DNA of 64,000 nt, from NCBI GenBank assembly GCA_021397845.1, contig CM038052.1:136033854-136097853 (forward strand). Reading direction: 5' to 3'. This DNA comes from Areca catechu (Eukaryota > Streptophyta > Magnoliopsida > Arecales > Arecaceae). The position numbers were made by a program, and so were the translations under genes. Shown in pieces: positions 45,011 to 56,020 of the stretch. The notes beneath the pieces were generated by a model. It was given only the letters and a program-made list of their open reading frames with translations, was not told the origin of the DNA and did no database searches. Each line of letters begins with the position of its first letter. Position 1 is the stretch's first letter.

Positions 45011-46030
45011 AGTCTCTCTCCTTCTGCCAATAGTTTTGTTCTTGTTCGAGAAGAAGACTGGATGCAAAAGCCTATGTATTACACAGCCAAATTCTACAAA
45101 ATGTTGAAACAAGATATAACTGATTGGAAAACTTATTTTTGCTCTGTAGTATCAGCCAGAAAGGTTTAACTATTTTTTAAACTCATTCGATGATGGTCCT
45201 CACAAACCAGCCCCTACGAGCAGTATTGCATCGACCTGATACCTCAGGGAGATTGGATAAATAGGCTCTTGAACTCTTTGAATTTGACTTAGCATTCTAC
45301 TTGAGACCTTTTGTTAAATCATAGATACTAGCAAAGTTTGTCATTGAATGCATAATTCTCGAAGGAGAACATGAAAAAGAAGATCCCATGCTTAAAGATC
45401 CTGAGAACCAATGGACAATTTACGTGGATAGGGCCTCGAACACTAATGTTTCTATAGCAGGACTCATACTCATCAGTCCTGAGGAATGGGATGTTCAATA
45501 TGCTCTCTAATTCATATTTTCTTCTACTAACAAGGTGGAGTATAAGACCCTGATTGCTGACCTCGCCATTGCTAAATAAATGGGAATGCAACACTTGAAA
45601 GTTCATAGTGACTCCTAGCTAGTGGTGAGCCACATTACGAATGAATATGAGGCTAGGGAAGAGAACATAAAATAGTACCTCCAGAAATTGAAGGATTGGA
45701 TTTTGACTTTTTGTAGTTTGACATCTAGCAAGTCCCTAGATAGGAGAACATTCGAGCCAATATCCTGTCTAAGCTTATTATGACTATACCTAATTATTTG
45801 TGTGCACAGGTCTTTTTCAAAGTCTTGGAGGAGCCCAGCATCCATAAGCCAGCACCAATACTCCCAGATAGATGCCGAACCTTGCTTGATATATTAAGTT
45901 ATTCAATATCTTCATGATAGGAGCTTTCTTCTTAAAGATAGAGAGGAAGCCCGTAAAGTATGAAATCGGGTTTGCAGGTTCACACTCCATGAAGGGAAGC
46001 TCTATAAGAGATGATTTTTCCAATTACTAC
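45011..46030 (+). pseudogene. Tat-2 RNase H domains
   Basis: First RNase H remnant near 45000-45330 (QKPMYYTAKFYKMLKQDIT, TSGRLDK). Second RNase H: EDPMLKDPENQWTIYVDRAS at 45382-45440, GLILISPEEWDVQYAL, KVEYKTLIADLAIAK, MGMQHLKVHSDS near 45580-45620 and VVSHITNEYEAREENIK. Two RNase H domains are a hallmark of the Tat lineage. Stops at several sites. Confidence 0.8.
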
Positions 46031-47120
46031 TGAAGTGCTTATACCTCTCTAAAGCAAAATATGCCCTCCACGAAGTCTATAAAGGGATTTGCAACAACCA
46101 CTTGGGAAGCAGGGCTTTGTCCCTCAAAATTTTATGGCAAGGATATTATTGGCCCATTATGGAGCAAGATGCTGAGGGCATAGTCTAAAAATGTGACTGG
46201 TACTAGCACCACTTCAATAACTGACTACCCACTGCTCCACTCTCTCCTATAAGTGTGCTATGGCCTTTTGCTCAGTAGGGCATGGACATAGTGGGACCTA
46301 TTTTCCTAGCCACTGGGGGATAGAAATTCCTACTTGTGGCAATTAACTACTTTACCAAGTGGATTGAGGCCGAACCACTCGATAAAATTATTGAAGTCAA
46401 AGTAAATGACTTCATTTGGAAGTCCATTATATGCTACTTCGAATTAACCTAGACTATTGTCATCGATAATGGTTGGTAGTTTAGTGGTTCTAAACTTTCT
46501 GAATTCTATCAGATTTGGGTGTAACCTAATACTTCACTTCTATTGACACCCCCAAGCTAATAGGGAGGCCAAAGTTGCTAACCAGATTCTTTTGTAGGCA
46601 TTGAAGATGCGCTTGGATTAGGTAAAAGGATGGTAGGTAGATTTATTATATCATGTCCTTTGGACTTACCAAACTGCATAAAGGACCTCGATGGATGAGA
46701 TCTCCTTTAATCTTGCCTTTGGTACCGAAGCTGTCATTCCTTTGGAGGTCGAACTCCTATCCCCAAAGGTAGAGAATTTTGAAGAAAGTGGCAACCCTGA
46801 ATAACTTCAGGGGAACCTGAACTTAATAAAGGGTATAAGAGTGTGCAACTATAACAATGGCCGCGCCTATCAAAGGAAGGTTGCCCGCTATCACAATGCC
46901 CGAGTATGAGATAAATTTTTCAAGGTGGGGGACTTAGTTTTGAGGTGGGCTGAAGTGTCCAGTTGGCTCATCAAGAATCTCTCTTCCAACGGGGAGGGAC
47001 CGTATCAAATGAAAGAAGTTATCCATCCTAGCACTTATTGTTTAATACAACTAGATAGCATGCCTCAACCTCAACCTTGGAACTTTGAGAACCTACGAAT
47101 ATTATCAGTAATGTACACTT
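46031..47120 (+). pseudogene. Tat-2 integrase
   Basis: VYKGICNNHLGSRALSLKIL and QGYYWPIMEQDAEGIV near 46075-46185 form the zinc-binding part. Core: GMDIVGPIFLATGG, KFLLVAINYFTKWIEAEPLD near 46285-46385, and IVIDNG near 46455. The C-terminal part ends in the open stretch 46925-47155 (GDLVLRWAEVSSWLIKNLSS, GPYQMKEVIHPSTYCLIQLD, NLRILSVMYTF). It mirrors the Tat-1 integrase. Inactivated by stops. Confidence 0.85.
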
Positions 47121-48360
47121 TCCTTTACTATTTCTATATGAAACTATCTTTTTGATTAATAGGGAATCTAGAAGGATGAAAAACTACTGGACATGAAGCC
47201 TCGAGGGTGAAATAGAGTCCTCACTAGAATACACAAAACAAAGACTCGGGCTAGGTCATCGACAAAAATATGGACAATTGCAAGTCCTAAGAGAAAACAA
47301 ATAACAAACATGTGATGTCATGCACATAAAACATCAAAACAATCCTTTTCCATTATAAAATGTTAAAATACATAAACTTCTATTTCAACTAAGTTACATT
47401 TCTTCTAGGAATGTCCCATGAAATTCAGTGGGACATAGAGAACTATCAAGAAGTTTGTGGTAGGGAGGTACACTATGCAGGGGAACGAGGCCGGTGTATA
47501 GCATTTCTAGGCCTTTGCTGCAGTGTGTTAAAGTAATGAAAAGATCCTCTCTAATCCACCAACAGATGAAGGAGAAGGAGCTCATGCGGACCAAAGATCT
47601 CCACCTGTTATAAGAAGGAAAAGGAAGGGAACATCCTGGAGATCCATATGCCTACTACAGGAATTCTTGGAGAGTATTCCCCGCCTCCTCCTTGCTCTCA
47701 GAGTCTATTGACACTGGATGAGGAGGGATGACCAAGAGAGAGGGGCCATAGTAGAGACCTCCCTTCAGTCTTGTACCCTTGCCAAAGAGGGTAGCAGCAC
47801 CACGGCTGAACCACTAAGCATTTTCAATAACTCCCATTCCAAGGTAAACCCTTCTTATCATTATACTAGTTTCACTTAGGCATCATTCCTTGGGAACATT
47901 AGCCCATCCGAGAAGAAGATCACATATCTTCAATGCTAATACCCATGACCAAAGGTAGGTGGGGTAAGTTAGTAGAACATCCCTACTAGAGTTGGGAGAA
48001 ACTAGCAAAGGCTATGGAAAACTAAGGCCCCAAAACCCCTATTTATAAGAGAGTTAGGTGGAGGTTAGCTAATCTAAGGGCCAAGCCAATGGTTACCACA
48101 TGGCTCTCTTGCCAATCTAGAATTCCTGGAAAGGAAAGTAGATACAGTGGATTTTTGGAGTGAAATCTCATATTTCTTACCATTGAAATAAGCATGAAAA
48201 TCTGGTAGGATTCTTAGCCAAGCCATGCCATATGCATGCTCTTGGCTCGAGAAAAAACAAGAATTCTTTGGATTTGATATTTCTTATAAGCTATACCTCC
48301 TATCTCTAAGAGCATAGGATCCTATCGATGAAGGTTAAAATATCCAAGGTAAGATGTCCC
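47121..48360 (-). other. Tat-2 post-integrase region with a possible antisense transcription unit
   Basis: After integrase the plus strand has no coding signal. On the minus strand a TATA box at 48039-48047 could drive a short transcript towards 47340, where the frame 47594-47394 (66 aa, no known family) is open. Tat-1 also has an antisense unit, so this is plausible but weakly supported. Confidence 0.35.
48039..48047 (-). promoter_or_regulatory. Minus-strand TATA box in Tat-2
   Basis: Minus strand CTTATAAATAGGGGTTTTGG, a canonical plant TATAAATAG box pointing into 47340-48030. Confidence 0.45.
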
Positions 48361-48541
48361 AAAAGCCTTTGATCGAAACAAAGAGATTCAACATTCAAAA
48401 GTCCTTGGCCGGGCTAGCATTGAAAAGCTTTTGGCCTGACACTCAATTCTATAAAGCCTTTGACCGGGACAAAATGATTCATCTCTTAAAAGTCTTTGGC
48501 TAGGATAAAAGATTCAATGCTTGAAAGTCTTTGTTTAGGCT
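48361..48541. repeat. Tat-2 36-bp-based tandem array, left piece
   Basis: Units of the form AAAGCCTTTGACCGGGACAA plus AATGATTCA. The array is cut at 48541 by E3 and continues at 58436. The final TAGGC (48537-48541) is one half of the E3 target duplication. Confidence 0.88.
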
Positions 48542-50950
48542 GTTGGGGATCCGGTGCACCGCAGCGAAAGTGTAATTTCAAAATGATGAAATTTGGACCA
48601 TAATCCCTTAGCCAAGATCTCCTTATTTAAGATTAAAACATATAATAAACATACAGACTTACATTGTTAGAATTAGGGTACCAACTCGTAATCGCTAATT
48701 CCAACAAAATTTGATGTTGAAGAGGCTAATTGATTTCACCAGGCATCCAAGTGTCCGCCCTCCGATGGTGATCCACACAGAGAAATGATCAAGAAAACTC
48801 TATCTTCTTTTCAATGGTTCCTTCTATTGAGTTCTTCTTCCTAGAACTCAATTGCTTGGACTATGGCTTGAATTCCTCCACACAAGAGCTTGCCTCCCTT
48901 TCCATGACCTCTTCTCCTCCTTCCACTAAGACCTTGGCCCTTTAGACACCCTTGTCTTGAAGAAAAGACCTTGTCCTAAGAGGACAAAGGCTTGTCTTAA
49001 GTTGGAGGAGAAATTAAGACAAAGACGTCTTAATGTAAGAAAGAAAGGAACAAATCAGAACTCCTTTCTTTCCTTTACCGTCGGAGACTTTTACTCTTAT
49101 TCTTGTTCAGTAGCAAAGTTTCGACAGAGGTGTACTCTGTAATGGAAACAGTGCAAGAGCAAGAAAAGAATAAAAGAGTCTTTAGGAGAGGAAGAAAGAA
49201 TAAAAGAAAAACACTTTGCACGAGTTCTGATCTTTCCTGCCCCTTAAATAGTTTTCAGAGAGGCACCTACAAAACTCTCCATAAACTCCTTCTCACGCCT
49301 TCTCAATTTCTCACACCCCATCCTTCCATCTCACGGCCTTCCAGATTAAATCCCATGGCTTTTCTTAAGGAAAAACCGCGGTGTTTTAAAAGGAAGGGAG
49401 TCGCGACTTTTCGTCTTCGAAGAGATGTTATTTTGCGCGCTCGGGAGGAAACAGTGCTTTTCTTCTTTCTTAAAACCCATCAACCGTTGGATTCCTATCC
49501 AAGGGGGGGTATGTGAGGCGCTAATTTTAAGAAAAGAAGGCTGCCCCATCTTAATTCATCGGAGGAATTAAGCAGGGCGCGCCAAGAGTCCATGCGCCAT
49601 GGACTCTTCCAAATGGCGCGCCAAGAGTCCATAAGCGCATGGACTCTTGGCTTTTGGCATGAAAAATGAAAAGGGGTGGGTGGGGAGGCTAGCCTAGTTA
49701 CATGGCTAGCCAATAGGGTTAGCCATAATCCCTATTTTCACAATTAAGGTCTAATTAGGTCCAATTAGAATCCAATTTAAACCAATCCGGAACCCTAATT
49801 CGAATCCGATTCGAATAGAAGCTAGGGTTTGCAACACCTGCTAGAGTATTATCCTGCAAAGATGATTTAATCACAAATTAAAATCTTGATCAATCCTCTT
49901 AAGTGTGTGACCCATTGGGTTCCACATCTAGCCAGCAGTGGATTCGAATACAAGTTGACCAATTTGATTAGAACTCTTTCTAATCGATTTAGGTCAAACC
50001 GGGCTTACCCGATTTGATCAATTAGGACTCTTCCTAATAAGTGATCTTTGAATTTGATCAACCCATAAGACAAGATTGACGTTTAGCAACGTGTCATGTC
50101 TACCCGGAAGATATGGAAATTCTGGTGAAATACCAAAATTACCCTTCAGTAGAGAGTTACCGTATAATTAATCTTTCGATCAGCCTGCACCCAAATATAA
50201 CTATGGATATGGATATATGTCAAATCCAATAGTATATTTATTTCTAGCCCAATCTTATATTGATGATTCAATTATCTTGATATTAGAAACCATCTATAAT
50301 ATCTTTACTTTGATCAAAGATTTCCTAATCATCATCCGATTGTTAACTAGCTGGATGCAATCTCCTCTTAGATCGATTCCTTGTTGACCTACTCATTACC
50401 TTCATATCCAATTCACCATTCCCAGTATCAATCCTGTGCATGACTCAGTGTCATGATTAGGATTGAACCAAAGCATGGGTTCATGTACATAAGGTACTTA
50501 TGGCAGTCTCAGGTCAAAATTACTTGTACCACTCCCACTATGAGAACCTTCTATTGACATGTAGCTAAGACTCCATTAGATGTTCTCAAGTTGGATCATA
50601 TCAGTGAACTCATTCTCCAATGAGCATCCACATCCCAGTTTTAGTGTCATACACAAGTGACTGTGAGAGCAGTCACCCTTTCCAGTATACATGGGATGTG
50701 CTAGTCTTACCGGAAAATCCTGATCCCCTACTCAGGGTTCCTTTGACTAGGAATACTTAGATTAAGGTTTTAAGAATTTAGGTCTCACTGGTATGATCTC
50801 ATCATAACCCTAAATCATAGCCCTAATCTATGGGTTCATCATATAAACACAGCGTATGATAAAAAAATAATGCCTTTATTCAGAATATTGTCAATTACAA
50901 TGGTTTGGGAGATACAAACATAGATTGGCTTGTAGGGCATATCCCTTTCA
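48542..50950 (-). repeat. E3 3' LTR
   Basis: 2409 bp. Minus-strand TATA-like CTATTTAAGG at 49242-49251. Two adjacent hairpins at 49584-49608 and 49621-49650. The purine tract AAGTGGGAGAT lies right next to it (50951-50961, minus), as usual in copia elements. Confidence 0.92.
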
Positions 50951-52490
50951 ATCTCCCACTTGCACTAAAGCCAATCGCCTTTAAATCTTAATCCCATACA
51001 CTCGAGGTGGCGATCAAATCTCGCTGTGGTAGAGCCTTAGTGAACGGGTATGCTACATTGTTCTTTATATCAACTCTATTTATGTAGACATCTTGTCTTT
51101 CTACTATTTCTCGGACGAGATGGAAGCGTCTCAGAATGTGCTTGGACTTATGATGAGCTCTTGGTTCCTTAGCTTGAGTAACAGCCCCAGTGTTGTCACA
51201 GTAAAGTGGTACTGGGTTTTCAATTTCAGGAACAACACCCAACTCTGTGATGAACTTCTTCATCCAGACTGCTTCCTTGGCGGCTTCACTAACAGCTATG
51301 TATTCTACCTCTGTGGTTGAGTCAGCTACAGTCTTACGCTTGGTACTCTTCCAACTCACTGTTCCACCTTTAAGATAAAAACATATCCCGAAATGGATTT
51401 GCTATCATCAGGGTCTGATTGAAAACTAGAATCAGAATAAGCTTCTAGTTTAAGATCAGAACCACCATAAATCAGAAAAATATCCTTAGTCCTTCTTAGG
51501 TACTTAAGAATATTTTTAACTGCTTTCCAATGATCCTCTCCTGGATCAGCCTGAAACCTACTGACAATGCCTAAAGCATATGCTACATCAGGCCTGGTAC
51601 ATAACATGGCATACATTATGAACCCTATTGCCGAAGCATAGGGTATAGAATTCATTCTATTTCTTTCTTCAGGTGTCTTAGGAGACATCCTTTTAGAAAG
51701 ATGTATGCCTTGACTCATAGGAAGATAACCTCTTTTACTTCCATCCATGCTGAATCTTTTCAGCACTAAGTCAATGTACCTAGATTGAAATAAACCTAGC
51801 ATCCTCTTAGATTTATCTCTATAGATCTTAATACCTAGTATATAGGATGCTTCTCCCAAATCTTTCATGGAAAACTGGTTTGATAGCCAAACCTTGACTG
51901 ATTGCAACATGGGATATCATTCCCAATGAGGAGTATGTCATCTACATACAGAACCAAGAAGACTATAGCACTCCCACTAGTCTTCTTATAAACACAGGGT
52001 TCATCCATATTTTTGATAAAACCAAACCTTTTAATAATTCATCAAAGCGGATGTTCCAACTCCTGGAAGCTTGCTTTAATCCATAAATTGATTTCTTTAG
52101 CTTGCATACTTGATTAGGTTTATTCTTTGAAATAAAACCTTCTGGCTGTGACATGTAGACTTCTTCCTCAAGGAAACCCTTGAGGAATGCAGTCTTCACA
52201 TCCATCTGCCAGATCTCATAATCGTGGTATGCTGCTATAGCAAGTAAAATCCGAATTGATTTGAGCATGGCAACAGGTGAGATGTTTCATCATAATCAAT
52301 TCCCTGTTTTTGTCTAAAACCTTTAGCCACTAATCTGGCTTTATAGGTTTCAACTTGGCCATCAGCCCCAATCTTTTTCTTATAAACCCATTTGCACCCA
52401 ATAGGATTAACACCCTCTGGTGCATCAACCAAAGACCATACTTGGTTTACATACATAGAGTCTATTCGGATTCCATGGCTTCTTGCCATC
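50951..52490 (-). pseudogene. E3 reverse transcriptase and RNase H
   Basis: Sense direction from 52489: VDAPEGVNPIGCKWVYKKKI, YKARLVAKGFRQKQGIDYDE, then TAFLKGFLEEEVYMSQPEGF (52268-51963), the catalytic YVDD at 51949-51938, GEASYILGIKIYRDKS, CTRPDVAYALGIVSRFQADP, and RNase H with KTVADSTTEVEYIAVSEAAK and HILRRFHLVREIVER. The last residues (ECMGLRFKGDWL) continue in another frame to about 50965. Frames shift near 52270, 51955 and 51358. The active-site residues are kept, so decay is recent. Confidence 0.9.
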
Positions 52491-53600
52491 TATCTGAATC
52501 AATACTCAAGATAGCTTCCTTATAGGTCAGAGGTTCATCATTTTGAATGACTTGGGCTTCATTATTTTCAATAATAAACCCATACCTCTCAGGTGCCCGT
52601 GGCACTCTATCAGACCTATGGGGAGGATTTTTGTGTTCTGGTTCTGTCCTAACTATATGTTCTAATGGTTGAGAATTGTCTATCTGTGTTTCTTGTACTT
52701 CTCCAAGTTTAATAGTTCTACCATTGCCCTTTTCTAAAATGAACTCCTTTTCTAGAAAAGTGGCATGCCTGCTGACAAAAATCTTTTGTTCAGTAGGATG
52801 GTAGAACAGATATCCTCTACCTTCTCTAGGATATCCTACAAATAGATATTTATCCGCTCTAGGTTCAAACTTATGTCCAAAATTTCTTTTAACATAAGCT
52901 GGACATCCCCATACCTAAAATATTTAAGATATGGTTTCTTTCCACTCCAAATTTCATATGGAGTACCAACAACGGATTTAGAAGGTACCTTGTTCAGAAT
53001 GTAAACAGCAGTTTCTAGGGCATGACCCAGAAGGAAATGGGTAAATTTGTGAAGCACATCATGGATCGTACCATATCTAATAAGGTACAATTCCTCCTTT
53101 CAGCTATACCATTTAGCTGTGGTGTATAAGGAGGAGTCCATTCAGAAAGAATTCCATTAACTTTAAGATAGTCTAAAAACTCCGTGGATAAGTATTCTCC
53201 TCCTCGATCAGAACGAAGAACTTTATACTTTTCTCGGTTTATTTTTCGACCATACTTTGATACTCCTTAAATTTATCAAAGGCTTCAGATTTATGTTTCA
53301 TAAGATACACACATTCGAACCTAGATAAATCATCTGTAAAAGTGATAAAATATGAGTATCCACCTCTGGCCTGAGTTGTCATTGGACCACATACATCAGT
53401 ATGTATAAGTCCTAATAACTCAGTTGACCTTTCTCCATGTCCGGTAAAGGAGTCTTGGTCATCTTAACCATGAGACATGATTCGCAAGTTCCTAATGATT
53501 CATACTCATAAGGATCAAGGAATTTTTTCTTATATAACTTGCTTATCCTAGACTTACTAACATGACCAAGCGATGATGCCAAAGTAAAGTATCATTAAAG
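52491..53600 (-). pseudogene. E3 integrase
   Basis: Sense reading: the core ends with SEWTPPYTPQLNGIAERRNC (53150-53090), which includes the catalytic Glu of the D,D-35-E set, then FLLGHALETAVYILNKVPSK and TPYEIWSGKKPYLKYF (53045-52910), the copia 'GKKP' region. Upstream (53600-53160) holds the zinc-binding and core parts in broken frames. A Pro/Glu-rich linker to RT runs 52830-52500. Confidence 0.85.
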
Positions 53601-54130
53601 TCTTTTCTTTTCTTTTATTATTGACATGAAAACACTATCATGGAAGAAAGAGTTAAGAGCCCATTGCTAAATATGCAAGAACAAATAATTTTATTAGATA
53701 ACATTATCGAGCAACAGTGCTCGTACATCCATAACATATCCTTGTTTAATAACAAAGGAATAGATATAATGTTCCTAATAATCTTTGGCATATAGTAACA
53801 ATTTTCTAATCCAAGATCTTCCTGAGGCAACTTCAGAATATAGGTCCCTACAGTTATGCGTGGATGATATCACCACCAGCACCGTAGAGATTGAAGTCGC
53901 CTTCCTTCAATACTTAAGCTTGTGGAGGTCTTGCAAAGATTTGCATATATGGTAACCACAAGCAGTATCCAATACCCATGTATTTGATATAGACGAATTT
54001 AATGTCAATATAATATGTATCTCATACATACCTTTTGGTGCATCTGATGCACCAGGCTTCACAGTTGCAAGGTAAGCCTTGCAATTCCTTTTCCAATGTC
54101 CCGCTTGCCGCAAAAGAAACAGGTTGCTGT
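53601..54130 (-). pseudogene. E3 gag end: zinc knuckle, and protease
   Basis: The frame 54113-53907 contains RQAGHWKRNCKAYLA (the second half of a CCHC knuckle; its first cysteines are in another frame) and then WVLDTACGYHICKSLQDL, the copia protease active site. The usual D-[ST]-G reads D-T-A, so catalysis would be lost. Downstream 53830-53618 is the protease-integrase linker (EDLGLENCYYMPKIIRNIIS). Confidence 0.82.
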
Positions 54131-55430
54131 TTTGAGGACTTCTTTTCTTTTCTTATTCTTTTGATGCCACCCTTAGGGTTTAGCCTCCTATTAAAAATAT
54201 TTTTGCCTGATTTCTTCTTATTGGTCTTATCAACAAGAAGAGTGGAGCCTTTTCTTTCTTAACGGGCTCTCTGCTGTTTTTAAAATATTTACAGCTCAGG
54301 CAAGGAAGTGTTCAGTTTGTTCATGTGATAATTCAAGACAAACTGAGAAATGACTCCGGGAGTGATTGCAGGATTAAATCTGATTCAGCTCCCCATCCAT
54401 AATAAACCCTAATTGATCCAATCTGGTGATTAAGTCAATTACTTCAGAACATGATCCTGAAGGATGTTCCCTCTGTCATCCTTGCATGGAATAATTGCTT
54501 AGATATTTCGTATCTAGCAGTTCTGCTTTGTTATCCATAAAGCTCTTTTAAATTGACATTATGGATTGAGTATCCATGCTTTCATGCTGCCTCTGTAATC
54601 ATTGGTCATAGAGGCCAGTATGATACACTTGATAGTGAGGGAGTCATTCTGCCACATTTTGTATGTGGCCATCTCTCCTGTGTGCATCATCCCCTAGTGG
54701 ATTAAGACTAGGGGTATCAAGAATATAAGAAAGTTTTTCTGAACTCAGTACAATCTTTAAGTTTCTCAACCAGTCCACATAGTTTAGACCAGTCAGTTTG
54801 TTGGTTTCTAAGATATTCGCAGTGATAATGAAGATGTCATTTATCTACATTTAATAAAGAACAATACATAAGCAAACAACCATGAAATGACTTACATATT
54901 AAATTAGGTCTTCAATTTAATTAGTCTCCCACTATTTTATCAAAAATCATAGCCCTCACTATGATAATCGAGAAAAAACCTGATCGATTTTTCTTAGTGA
55001 GATTAAGATCCTAATAACTTATAAAAGATATTGCAGAAAATACAAAAATCTTTTATAAGCTCAAAGGTAGGAAACTCTTCAAATATATTCATATAATTCT
55101 CAAAATAGCTTGGCCTCTAGAACATTATTAGTTGCAGCAAAAAACACAACAAACCATAATGTTTAGTTAAGTCAAGACCCTTTCATTCTATACGTCAGTA
55201 CTCAAATATAACGCCCTTGCAGATAACACAACAAGGCATATACTGAATATACTGTAAGCATATCTATGCACTAGACTAATATTTATATCAATCACCAAAT
55301 TAGGTCTTGCAGATAACACAACAAACCTAATGTGGTTCATAAACACAATAATGATCCAGCATGAAGGAAGGCCAATATATATAGTATTTTAAACACTAAG
55401 CATTTTAGTCAAGATTTAAATATAATCAAA
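54131..55430 (-). pseudogene. E3 gag remnant and nearby untranslated sequence
   Basis: Weak Gag wording in broken frames on the minus strand (for example FKNSREPVKKEKAPL near 54290-54250). Beyond about 54850 no protein homology can be seen; a (GTTGTGTTATCTGCAA)-like phrase occurs twice (near 55215 and 55305). Confidence 0.5.
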
Positions 55431-55431
55431 T

Positions 55432-55567
55432 CGGCCAGGCAAGTGGGAAGAGATGTGGGAGTCCCCCCGTTGTTTTCCTAGACACCAATAAAAATTGGCC
55501 AGGTCAGTCAACGGAACCAATTAAAAACCACGATTCTTTACCTTCCCAGAACCCCTTTCTACACACC
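55432..55567 (-). other. E3 leader: copy of the shared leader module
   Basis: On the minus strand this reads TTTTTAATTGGTTCCGTTGA, CTGGCCAATTTTTATTGGTG, GGGGGGACTCCCAC and ACTTGCCTGGCC, in the same order and spacing as E1 23914-24008. It lies about 450-590 bp after the 5' LTR of E3, before gag, as in E1 and E2. Confidence 0.7.
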
Positions 55568-56006
55568 GAATGATCAATTGTTCATCATGACTAGTGATGC
55601 TAGTAGTTAGATATACTATGACTTAATATAATTTTTAAGAGGAGGTTTTATAAAATTGCCAGCACATTCTTATAGAAAATATCACAATTCATATCACTCT
55701 GATGAAACAAATATGTGCTAAGTGTGTCATCATACTAGGACAACCATTACCACATAATGGATCCACTATTATGCCAGGGCAACCTTATTTCAGTATGATG
55801 ACTTCAAAACTAATCATATCTCTATAATAATTAGGGTTTGAGTGAAAAAACCCTAACTAGTGGCATACATCAAAACAAAAATATCTCATATATGCATCCC
55901 ATAAATATGCTAAGTGTATCAGCATTCAAGGGTTTAAAACCCTAACATGCGACACTACAACCAGAAACACATATAATAATTTTCATATGTTTTAACTGTA
56001 ATAAGG

Positions 56007-56020
56007 GGGCTCGATATCAC
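56007..56020 (-). other. E3 degenerate primer-binding site
   Basis: Minus strand right after the 5' LTR: GTGATATCGAGCCC. It resembles the iMet site TGGTATCAGAGC with one substitution and one deletion. Confidence 0.55.
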
